DNA from: an uncultured Balneola sp.
GTDB lineage: Bacteria; Bacteroidota; Rhodothermia; Balneolales; Balneolaceae
Reading direction: 5' to 3'
Assembly (NCBI GenBank): GCA_902529365.1
Contig: CABZWK010000009.1
Coordinates: 1 to 64,000, forward strand
Length of the DNA stretch: 64,000 nt
Shown here piece after piece: positions 8,555 through 17,155 of this stretch (positions within the stretch are counted from its first letter, which is position 1; the number at the start of each line of letters is the position of its first letter). Made by a program: the position numbers and the translations under genes. Below the pieces are notes generated by a model that was not told the origin of the DNA, did no database searches, and saw only the letters and a list, made by a program, of their open reading frames with translations.

Positions 8555-10264
8555 ATGAACATGCAAATATTTTTTTTAGCTAGTATATTGTTTCACAATA
8601 TTTTTTATACTTGGACAATGGGATATAGTTTGAGACGAGCTTTCTCTTTTTTTGGGTGTATTGGTATAATTTTGGCAGTTTATGATGTGGCGCATGCGCA
8701 ACAGGATTCGCGAATACTATCGTTATACGACCGGCAAAGTTACGAATATATAAAGCAGCTGCAGGATCGAGGGTATCTATTGGAGCTTCATCCGACAGAT
8801 ATGCCGTATCGCTATGACGAGCTACATGCAGCCTTGGAAGATGTAGCAGAGCATGAATTTACTGAGTTCGAAGCAATATGGATAGATTTTTTGCTGGATA
8901 GAACGGGAAGAGATGCCTCGGAGAGGCCAGTTCTGGATCTGCGAGGGGCAAGCTATCTGCAGGCTAATAATTCTGAGCGCGATCATATGTATCGCCCTAG
9001 TGATGATATTTTGTATCTATGGCCTATGATAGAGTTGGCGCCTGGGATTCGTTATAAAGGCGGAGTCATTCAGGCAAATGCTCGTCTTGAGTATTATGAA
9101 GACCGAAACATCGATGGACTAGACGCAGTAAGGCGATTTTATGTTAGAAACGAAGAGACTTATCTGGGCTTTTCTAATGAATTTTTGGAGGTGTATGGGG
9201 GCCGGGTACTTAATCATTGGGGAGTTTATAGGCAGTCGTCTGGTCTGCTGTCGGATCAATCGGTGACCTATGATCAGTTGAAGATCAATATAAGTACAAA
9301 GCACCTACAGCTTTCTTCGGTGATGGGCTACTTGGATAATTTAAATTCCGATAATGTATTCAATGGGGATACTAGATTTGATCCTTCATCAGTCAAGCGT
9401 TACCTGTTTGCCAAGCGACTGGATTGGAGGCCGCGCGAGCATTTGATGTTTTCGTATCGCGAGAGTCTTATTTTTTCGGGTTGGACTGCGGTGCCTCAGC
9501 CCAAGTATATGCTTCCAGGATATATAGGATTTTTTCAAGCGGATAATGCTCCTGCGAATGATTTTATTAATTTCATGACAGGAATTGCTTTTTGGGGGCA
9601 GTTTTGGGGCGGTCATAGCGATGCTAGTTTTGGCTCACAATCGAATTTACAATTCGATGCACAAACACGAAATATACTAACGATACACACTGAAGTGATA
9701 ATCGACGACATTATTTTCAACCGTAAACGCCGCGGAATTGATGAACTAAGTATTTTTAATGTATTCTTCAACGCCACCTATACAACTAGGCAACATCCAC
9801 TCAAGTTACAAATAAACGCAGAGATGGTAGGTGCTCAATCTTATAATACTGGCCAAGCGCACGGTCGCTACTTGTATCTTGGACGCGGTATAGCCACTCA
9901 GTTTAATGATTATATATTTGGAGAATTTCGGGTTGATTTATTTATGGGCGGTTTATTAAAAGGTCTTAAATTAAGCCCATATCTTGGGGGACTATTGCAA
10001 GGCGAGCAGATTATCGATAAAGACTTTGACAGCTCTATCCCAGACTTTGTGCTTAGCGGTGTCGTTCAGGAAAGTTTTAGAGCAGGCGCTGAGTGGGTGT
10101 ATTATTCGCATGAAGCACTGGCCTGGAATAAGGGTTGGTGGATACGGGGAGATTTTGGGCTTAATTTGATGCGTAACCTGCTAAATTTGAGAGATAATAA
10201 CCAATTACGGCTATTAGGGATGATAGAATTTGGAGTTCGTTTTGACTTTTCGATAATTGATTAG
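8555..10264 (+). CDS. Outer-membrane beta-barrel protein, possibly capsule assembly Wzi-like
   Basis: 569 aa with signal sequence (MGYSLRRAFSFFGCIGIILAVYDVAHAQ), aromatic-rich beta strands and N-terminal YEYIKQLQDRGYL...; family assignment tentative; true start may be about 8619. Confidence 0.5.
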   Translation: MNMQIFFLASILFHNIFYTWTMGYSLRRAFSFFGCIGIILAVYDVAHAQQDSRILSLYDRQSYEYIKQLQDRGYLLELHPTDMPYRYDELHAALEDVAEHEFTEFEAIWIDFLLDRTGRDASERPVLDLRGASYLQANNSERDHMYRPSDDILYLWPMIELAPGIRYKGGVIQANARLEYYEDRNIDGLDAVRRFYVRNEETYLGFSNEFLEVYGGRVLNHWGVYRQSSGLLSDQSVTYDQLKINISTKHLQLSSVMGYLDNLNSDNVFNGDTRFDPSSVKRYLFAKRLDWRPREHLMFSYRESLIFSGWTAVPQPKYMLPGYIGFFQADNAPANDFINFMTGIAFWGQFWGGHSDASFGSQSNLQFDAQTRNILTIHTEVIIDDIIFNRKRRGIDELSIFNVFFNATYTTRQHPLKLQINAEMVGAQSYNTGQAHGRYLYLGRGIATQFNDYIFGEFRVDLFMGGLLKGLKLSPYLGGLLQGEQIIDKDFDSSIPDFVLSGVVQESFRAGAEWVYYSHEALAWNKGWWIRGDFGLNLMRNLLNLRDNNQLRLLGMIEFGVRFDFSIID

Positions 10265-10511
10265 GAAGTTTCATCATATTTTGTTTTTGATGTGGATCTT
10301 AACTCCAGGTATGTAACCGAGTAGTTATTACTTTAGAGGTTTAGCTAATCCATCGCAGTTTTAAAATAAGCGTACTAAACATATTTCTCGCATTAATAAA
10401 GAGCTTGGTCATACGTCTTTAACTATCGAACGTGCCGAGTCAGATAAACAAAGAAAGCTCATTAATATAGATTGAGATGTACTGCTTTAATCTCGCATTT
10501 GTGCTACCTAT

Positions 10512-10796
10512 ATGGTTAGCAAATTTCTCACTATGACATTCATCTGGTTATTGCTTAAAGCAATTGGGTTTTTATTTACTGCGATTATACTTTGGTATTT
10601 AACCTCGCCGGTGTTTGGAGCTAAAGCCTCTAAAGCCGAACTACAAAAATATGCGGACTCAGAGCAGTTGAAAAGCAACGCCGAAAAGGATACCATTCAG
10701 GTGATCATTCCAGAGATAGGCCAGACAACCCGATTGGATTCCTTCACCGTTACAACACTGGATCCCTGGTGGACACGTATCCAAGAACTTAAATAA
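10512..10796 (+). CDS. Small hypothetical membrane-anchored protein
   Basis: 94 aa, one or two N-terminal TM segments, 14 nt upstream of the OsmC gene. Confidence 0.5.
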   Translation: MVSKFLTMTFIWLLLKAIGFLFTAIILWYLTSPVFGAKASKAELQKYADSEQLKSNAEKDTIQVIIPEIGQTTRLDSFTVTTLDPWWTRIQELK

Positions 10797-10810
10797 AGTA
10801 GATAGATATC

Positions 10811-11287
10811 ATGACCATACGTTTAGAACAACAAAATAAGGCCGTTCACCTGGTAGCAACCAATGATGATGGGAATCAAGCACATTTAGATGGTTCGGAG
10901 GCTATTGGTGGAGAGGGTAAAGGCTTTAGACCCATGCAAATGCTGCTGGTAGGATTGGGTGCGTGTACATCAATGGACATAATCAGTGTGCTAAATAAGC
11001 AAAAACAGGAAATGGATTCTTATCATGTCCATGTGCAGGGATTGAGAACATCGGAAGGAATCCCAGCGGTCTTTGAACATATTCATGTACTTTTTAAGGT
11101 CAATGGTCCGGTATTAGAGGCGAAATTGGCTCGGGCTATTTTCTTGTCCATGACCAAGTACTGCTCGGTTACCCGAATGCTTCAGGGTACCGCTAAAATC
11201 ACGAGTGCCTACATCCTAAATGACTGCGAAGAAGTACCTGTAGCTACCGTAGGTCCAGAACATTTGGTACCCAAAACCGAAGACTAG
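10811..11287 (+). CDS. OsmC family protein
   Basis: GFRPMQMLLVGLGACTSMDIISVLNKQKQ and SMTKYCSVTRML motifs. Confidence 0.88.
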   Translation: MTIRLEQQNKAVHLVATNDDGNQAHLDGSEAIGGEGKGFRPMQMLLVGLGACTSMDIISVLNKQKQEMDSYHVHVQGLRTSEGIPAVFEHIHVLFKVNGPVLEAKLARAIFLSMTKYCSVTRMLQGTAKITSAYILNDCEEVPVATVGPEHLVPKTED

Positions 11288-11391
11288 TAAGAAGGCAATC
11301 AATCCACTGTCGCTGGATCAATACGAGTGGGTGTTTGCTCACCGGAAATCATCCCCATTACAACTCTATTGATAAGAAAAAAGCTATGAAT

Positions 11392-12546
11392 TTATGTCGC
11401 AGCTAAGGGCGATTCTTCTTGGTAGCTAAAGTTTGGGTCTCCAAACTGCTTAAGCGTGCGATAGTGAGACGCAACCGCTTCGCCAAAGGTTTCATGACAG
11501 TTGTAAGGAATGCTAAATTCTTTTGCGGTCTGCTCTACAATTGGACTAATGGCTGGATAATGAATGCTGCACACCTTAGGGAAAAGATGATGCTCTATCT
11601 GAAAATTCAACCCACCAACATACCAGCAAAGGGCTTTATTGGACCGGGCAAAGTTATTAGTGGTAAGCATTTCATGAATAACCCAGTGATTTTCGATCAT
11701 GTTATCTTCATTAGGGATGGGATGGGTAGTCGATTCTACCACATGAGCCAGCTGAAAAATAACGCCTAAAATTAATCCTGCTACCAAATGCATTGAGGTA
11801 AATCCAATGAGAAGTTGCCACCATGTAATATCTAAAAGTAGTAGCGGTAACACAATGATATAGGTATGGTAAAAGGCTTTGGTCACAAATAACTTAATCC
11901 ACTCGGAAACGGGGTGTTTTTTATCCTCATAAGGTCCTAACGGATTCTTGATGAAATACCAATAGTCTTTGATAAATACCCAAAAGAAGGTGGCAAAACT
12001 ATAGGCTAGAAATGCCAGTACATGTTGAAGGCGGTGAATGGGTTTATGCTCGGTGTGTGGGGATAGACGAATAAATTCAGCTACCTCTAAATCCTCATCA
12101 TGACCGTGAATATTCGTATAAGTATGATGAATAATGTTGTGCGTAATTTTCCAGATGTACCCGTTTGCTCCCACTAAATCAAAAAATAAGCCTATAAAGT
12201 TATTTATATGCTGATTTGACGAATAAGCACCATGAAGTGCATCATGGGTTATAGAAAAACCTATACCCGCCATTCCAATACCCATGACAACAGCCAGCGC
12301 CCACATCCAATTCAGGCTTAATCCACCCAGCATGATGAGTGCATAGGCACCCCAGTATATACCAAGGATAACCGCTGTTTTAATTACCATAGCAGCATTG
12401 GCATGTTTGGAAATATTTTGCTCTTCAAAATAAGCATTGACACGTTTTTTAACCTCTTGGCTAAACTCGCGATTGATCTTGTTGTTGAAGGTGACCATAG
12501 ATGGCATAGGCGGAGAATATATGAAATCAGTTCGGTGGTTGAGCAC
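11392..12546 (-). CDS. Fatty acid desaturase, front-end type histidine boxes
   Basis: Histidine boxes HDALH, HNIIHH, QIEHH; multiple TM segments. Confidence 0.88.
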   Translation of the reverse strand: MLNHRTDFIYSPPMPSMVTFNNKINREFSQEVKKRVNAYFEEQNISKHANAAMVIKTAVILGIYWGAYALIMLGGLSLNWMWALAVVMGIGMAGIGFSITHDALHGAYSSNQHINNFIGLFFDLVGANGYIWKITHNIIHHTYTNIHGHDEDLEVAEFIRLSPHTEHKPIHRLQHVLAFLAYSFATFFWVFIKDYWYFIKNPLGPYEDKKHPVSEWIKLFVTKAFYHTYIIVLPLLLLDITWWQLLIGFTSMHLVAGLILGVIFQLAHVVESTTHPIPNEDNMIENHWVIHEMLTTNNFARSNKALCWYVGGLNFQIEHHLFPKVCSIHYPAISPIVEQTAKEFSIPYNCHETFGEAVASHYRTLKQFGDPNFSYQEESPLAAT

Positions 12547-12664
12547 TCTTTTCAGCTGCTTTTAGAAAACGAGATGAATTTGAAAACGCAATGGCGACGG
12601 ATGTTGAATTATCTGCATATTCATTTTTAAATACTAAGTGAAAAATAATACAAAAAATTCCCTT

Positions 12665-13987
12665 TTAAATATGTATTTCATACCCATTGTTGATTAGTTG
12701 CTGCTCTAAAGCCTTTCCAAAAGCAGTGTATGGGGTGTGAAAACCGGCCGGTGCCAACGACTTAGCTTCGAGTTGTTTAAGGAGTAAAATTGAGGATTGA
12801 ACCAGAAAAAAAACAGTAGCCTTGTTGCTTGGATCACCCGAAAAGGTGCACTGAAGTTGTTCTTTTTGGCCCGAACTACTTTCTGCAAAGACATTTAGTT
12901 GCATAAATCCCTGCTCAATGGACTCCTCAGAAGGGCCTTCTCCGGGGGATGGAACAAAGTTAGAGAGTAAGGAGCGGAACCAGGCAAAGGGTCCAAGGGT
13001 AGTTAGGGTGATTAGTAATAAGGTGGTCATGATAAACGATCCTGGGGCATACCACCGGCCTAAGCTGCTTTGCTCAGAATATCCAAAGCGCTTGAAGGCA
13101 TAGCTCCCCAAAAATTGTTGGTGACTCATGGAGCGATATACTACTCGTGCGTTGACTCCACTCATAATGAACGGAGTGCTCCAACGCTGAATACGTCCAA
13201 TGAAGCCAAAAAATTGTGCGCCCTTAGGTTGAACCAAGTTGGGTAGCTCTGGGTTAGTACTCTCATTTTCTGCTGTAATTTTACCCGCCACTTCTTTGTA
13301 TATGCCTGTAGCGACCAATACATCGGGGCCAATATTTTGGTTATTACCACTAGAGGCTAGTTTATTGAGCATGGTGGCAATGGTGCCACCATTTAGCCCC
13401 CCTTTGGTGGTGTAATAGGATTGAATAATAAGTTGGTCTTCGGGACCAAATCGTTGTGCGAGTTTGTGGACGGCTACCTCAGCAGGAATACTATCAAAGC
13501 CGCAAAATGAAACCAATCGCGCACCTGAAGCTTGTGCCTTGTCTGAGTGGCGTTCGCTCATGCGAGCAATAAAATCAACTTCGCCGGTTATATCGGTGTA
13601 ATGAGTACCGAGCTCGGCGCAGGCTGCAATGACCGATTCACCATACAATGTATAAGGCCCAACAGTACTCACGATTAAGTGAGTGAACCCGACCACTTCT
13701 CGGACGCGTTCGGTATCGGTGGTGTCCACGATGAAACAATCTTTGGTAGGTAGACCGAGTTGGTCAGCCAAGGTCTCTAGGCGTTCCCTATTTCGCGCAG
13801 CCAGCCCAATTTGGTATTTAGAAGAATACTGGTTCATTAACTCACGAGCCGCACGTCGACCGGTGAAGCCCGTTGCGCCTAGGACGATAATGTCATAGTC
13901 TCGTTGTTTTGCGATCAGGTCTGCCGCAATATCTGCGGTCACGTTTGCCGTCACGTCTGTCGCCTTTTTCATGGAGTTTCGCCCCAA
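12665..13987 (-). CDS. Saccharopine dehydrogenase-like / trans-acting enoyl reductase family protein
   Basis: YDIIVLGATGFTGRRAARELM Rossmann motif; VSTVGPYTLYGESVIAACAELGTHYTDITGE; SFCGFDSIPAEVA. Confidence 0.82.
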   Translation of the reverse strand: MGRNSMKKATDVTANVTADIAADLIAKQRDYDIIVLGATGFTGRRAARELMNQYSSKYQIGLAARNRERLETLADQLGLPTKDCFIVDTTDTERVREVVGFTHLIVSTVGPYTLYGESVIAACAELGTHYTDITGEVDFIARMSERHSDKAQASGARLVSFCGFDSIPAEVAVHKLAQRFGPEDQLIIQSYYTTKGGLNGGTIATMLNKLASSGNNQNIGPDVLVATGIYKEVAGKITAENESTNPELPNLVQPKGAQFFGFIGRIQRWSTPFIMSGVNARVVYRSMSHQQFLGSYAFKRFGYSEQSSLGRWYAPGSFIMTTLLLITLTTLGPFAWFRSLLSNFVPSPGEGPSEESIEQGFMQLNVFAESSSGQKEQLQCTFSGDPSNKATVFFLVQSSILLLKQLEAKSLAPAGFHTPYTAFGKALEQQLINNGYEIHI

Positions 13988-14970
13988 GAATCATCATTAT
14001 TAGGGCTAAATAGCCGGTCAATAATGGCCATTGTTTCCATAGAATCTTCAAGAGTAATAGGCACAGGTTTCTGCTCCTCGATAGCGTGCTGCATCTCTTG
14101 AGCCATTAGCGCATAGGCATTAGCTTGCTCAAAGGTTTTTTCTTCTACGCCATTCTGGGTGATAACTCGAATACTTCGGAGCTCTTCGTCCGAGGCAGAG
14201 TTAAAGGGAATATCGACTTCTATGCGGCCTTGGGTTCCGTGAATGCATACTTGCTGAAAAGGGAAGGTTTGGGTCGAACATACCAGTGTGGCGGTACCCC
14301 GTTCAAATTCCAATAAACCGGTGGTTAGGCGGTCGGTTCCAAAGTTGGAGTCATAGTCGATATGAGATTGAGCGCTTTTAGGGTTTCCATTAAAGATCAT
14401 TTTAGCCACATCTATGCAGTAACATCCGATGTCTAATAGACTACCCCCACCCAGGTCGTCTTGATTGCGAATATTTTGTGGATCGTCATTAAAATAGGTG
14501 AAAATAGAATGTACGTGGGTAACCTCTCCAATGATTTGGTCACGAATAATCTCACAAATGTAGCACCATTGTGGGTGAAAACGGTACATGAAACCCTCCA
14601 TAACCCGTGCCAGTGGGTACTGCTGCTGAGCCTGAACCAGCTGGTCTAATTCTCCTGTAGTTAAGGCGATAGGTTTCTCGCAAAGTACATGTTTGCCGTG
14701 CTTGAGGGCCTTAATGCTCAGAGGTACATGGAGGTGATTTGGGGTTGGGTTGTACAAGATATCGATATCGGGTTGTTCCAGGAGTTCCTGATGACTTCCA
14801 TACGCTTGGGGTATCCCGCATTCTTGGGCAAAAACCTCGGCCGCTTGAAGACTACGTGAGGCCACCGCGACCACTTCTACGTTGGACATGGATTGAAGGG
14901 CAGGGATGAATCGTGTTCGCCCAATATTTGCCGCACTAAGAACCCCCCAACGCCATCGTTTTTCGCTCAT
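13969..14970 (-). CDS. Gfo/Idh/MocA family oxidoreductase
   Basis: GVLSAANIGRTRFIPALQ and GKHVLCEKPIALT motifs; DIGCYCIDVAKMIF. Confidence 0.9.
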   Translation of the reverse strand: MSEKRWRWGVLSAANIGRTRFIPALQSMSNVEVVAVASRSLQAAEVFAQECGIPQAYGSHQELLEQPDIDILYNPTPNHLHVPLSIKALKHGKHVLCEKPIALTTGELDQLVQAQQQYPLARVMEGFMYRFHPQWCYICEIIRDQIIGEVTHVHSIFTYFNDDPQNIRNQDDLGGGSLLDIGCYCIDVAKMIFNGNPKSAQSHIDYDSNFGTDRLTTGLLEFERGTATLVCSTQTFPFQQVCIHGTQGRIEVDIPFNSASDEELRSIRVITQNGVEEKTFEQANAYALMAQEMQHAIEEQKPVPITLEDSMETMAIIDRLFSPNNDDSWGETP

Positions 14971-15869
14971 TATTCCCCGTATATATCGTTAATAATTCCA
15001 GCCATTCGAACCCCTGCTTGTAGTAAACGTAGTTGAACCGCATCATAATTTTTATACATGTATTCATAGCTCAAGCGCCCATTTTCCGGTAAGTCATACA
15101 CCTGGTCTAGCAATGACTGCGATTCCATGGCCCAATCGTACCAATGCGTAGATTGCCACTCTTCAATTACTGTTTCATCGAGGCCGTCATCGATAAAGTC
15201 AGCCAATTCAGTAAAGCTAAGTTGCTTAGAGTTGATCATCTCACTGTCCCAAACCCGGTGTAAATTAGACCGTTCACCAAACCATTCGAGCAGCACATCA
15301 TTTCCACCACGATCCGTGCCGTTACCCACATGCAAAGGCTGGTGTAAATCTCCAATTAGATGCACTAATACCTTCAGGTTGATAGCTTCCTGTTCAGGGC
15401 TTAATCTACCTGCCTTGAGTTCACTAACTAATTTATCCAGTGCCCAAAGTATATCGCCACTCTCGGCTTTTTCGGCCGTTTCATAGGTTTTACCCGGTGG
15501 AATGGTTACATAATGCCATGGGTCCATAAAATCAAAACTTCGATCCGAACGCACTTCGTCCATCCAGGTGCTGACCTCAGCCAAGGAATTTCCATCCAAT
15601 ACACGCTGTACCGCTTGCCGGGCCTGAGGGCTTAAAAGATCTTGTGCAATCCAACCGGTGGCGCGATGACCTATTTGTCCCCACCAGAAATACGCTGCGG
15701 GATACATCGGTTCGTTGTGGCTTATTTCTGCAGTTGTCAACTTATTTGTCGGCGTAAGTCCTGAGTAGCCATTAAGACTTGGTGATGTAAAAAGGGCGAT
15801 ACTCAGTAAAACAAAAATAGTGGGGATGAATGTACTTTGAGTGAATGTAATTGGTTGTTTGCTGTACAT
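14970..15869 (-). CDS. S1/P1 nuclease, secreted
   Basis: WWGQIGHRATGWIAQDLL, DPWHYVTIP, HLIGDLHQPLHVGNGTDRGGND motifs; N-terminal signal. Confidence 0.92.
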   Translation of the reverse strand: MYSKQPITFTQSTFIPTIFVLLSIALFTSPSLNGYSGLTPTNKLTTAEISHNEPMYPAAYFWWGQIGHRATGWIAQDLLSPQARQAVQRVLDGNSLAEVSTWMDEVRSDRSFDFMDPWHYVTIPPGKTYETAEKAESGDILWALDKLVSELKAGRLSPEQEAINLKVLVHLIGDLHQPLHVGNGTDRGGNDVLLEWFGERSNLHRVWDSEMINSKQLSFTELADFIDDGLDETVIEEWQSTHWYDWAMESQSLLDQVYDLPENGRLSYEYMYKNYDAVQLRLLQAGVRMAGIINDIYGE

Positions 15870-15897
15870 GTGAATTAGATTTGTATGAACTAGAAAG

Positions 15898-16599
15898 TTA
15901 AAAAATATCGGCTCCTATTGCCGGAATGATTACCTGTATTTCTTCGTCTTCTTCCACAAAATACTTGAATTCAATAGGATCGGAAGCAATTGCTTCCCAG
16001 GTGCCATAATGAATGGGAATAGCCAGTTTTGGATTAATCAGTTGAACGGCATAGGCTGCTTCTTCCGGACCCATCGTGTAATGATCACCAATCGGAGCTA
16101 GCACAATATCAGGCTCATACAATTCCCCATAGAGTTCTAGGTCCCCAAAAATATTGGTATCTCCCATATGATAGATGCAGATATCATCTTCAAACGAAAA
16201 TATAAGCCCGGACGCCTCACCAGCATAAGCTCCTTTGTACGACGAAGAGTGATTGGCGTGGACCATGGTCACCGAAAAATCATCGAAATGCACACTGCCC
16301 CCTTTGTTAAAATCTATACTTTGGGATGCAGGAAGTCCTTCGAGTTGAAGTAAACCTATTAATTCAACCATGCCACCTACTTTGCAGCCTGTTTTTGCTG
16401 CTATATCTAGAGTGTCCCCAACGTGATCATCATGGCCATGGGTTAAAAAGATAAAATCAGCTTCGTCAACTTTTTTCCATGGGTCGGGTGTGCTTTGGTT
16501 CTGAGATAGAAAGGGATCAATATAGATAGTGTATCCGTCAGGACTGATGATGCGAAAAGCAGAATGTCCAAGCCACTGAATTTGAGTTTTAGTTGTCAT
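15898..16599 (-). CDS. Metal-dependent hydrolase, UPF0173 (MBL-fold)
   Basis: WLGHSAFRI, FLTHGHDDHVGD, IYHMGDTNIFGD, IPIHYGTW motifs. Confidence 0.9.
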   Translation of the reverse strand: MTTKTQIQWLGHSAFRIISPDGYTIYIDPFLSQNQSTPDPWKKVDEADFIFLTHGHDDHVGDTLDIAAKTGCKVGGMVELIGLLQLEGLPASQSIDFNKGGSVHFDDFSVTMVHANHSSSYKGAYAGEASGLIFSFEDDICIYHMGDTNIFGDLELYGELYEPDIVLAPIGDHYTMGPEEAAYAVQLINPKLAIPIHYGTWEAIASDPIEFKYFVEEDEEIQVIIPAIGADIF

Positions 16600-16751
16600 A
16601 AGTAAAAGTATATCAAGTGAAAGTGTAGCGAGTTAAAGTGTAGTTAGTGATTCCAAACGATCGATATGCCTAAAGGACCTCGAATACTTAAGTAACAAAG
16701 CTCGTATATTAGAAACAATGAAAGTAGCTAAACTTATTGTTAATTTTTAAA

Positions 16752-17147
16752 ATGGGATTTTTAAACAAACTATTTGGTAAGGGCGCGGAAGAAACCGACT
16801 GGATCCAATTGGAATCCGAGGATTCTGTAGAAGAAGTATTTACAGCTTCTGGTGCCCGAGTGCAACTCATTTTAAAGCATTCACAGAGCTGTGCTATAAG
16901 TTTCTTTGCCAAACAAAACTTAGACAGTGTCCCCCTAGGAGAGTGGCCAGAAATGGATCGTAGTATGGTCGAAGTAGTCCGATTTCGACCTATTTCTCAA
17001 TACTTAGCCCAAAAGACGGGTGTTCGACACGAATCTCCTCAGGTATTGGTCATCGCCAACGGAGAGGTCATATTCAACACCTCCCACAGTGAGGTGAATA
17101 AGGTGAACATTCAACAGGCCTACGAAAAAGCCTTAGGCATGCTTTGA
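16752..17147 (+). CDS. ytxJ: YtxJ-like monothiol bacilliredoxin (bacillithiol system redox-active protein)
   Basis: LILKHSQSCAISFFAKQNL and QYLAQKTGVRHESPQVLVIANGEVIFNTSH. Confidence 0.8.
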   Translation: MGFLNKLFGKGAEETDWIQLESEDSVEEVFTASGARVQLILKHSQSCAISFFAKQNLDSVPLGEWPEMDRSMVEVVRFRPISQYLAQKTGVRHESPQVLVIANGEVIFNTSHSEVNKVNIQQAYEKALGML

Positions 17148-17155
17148 CACTGTAA

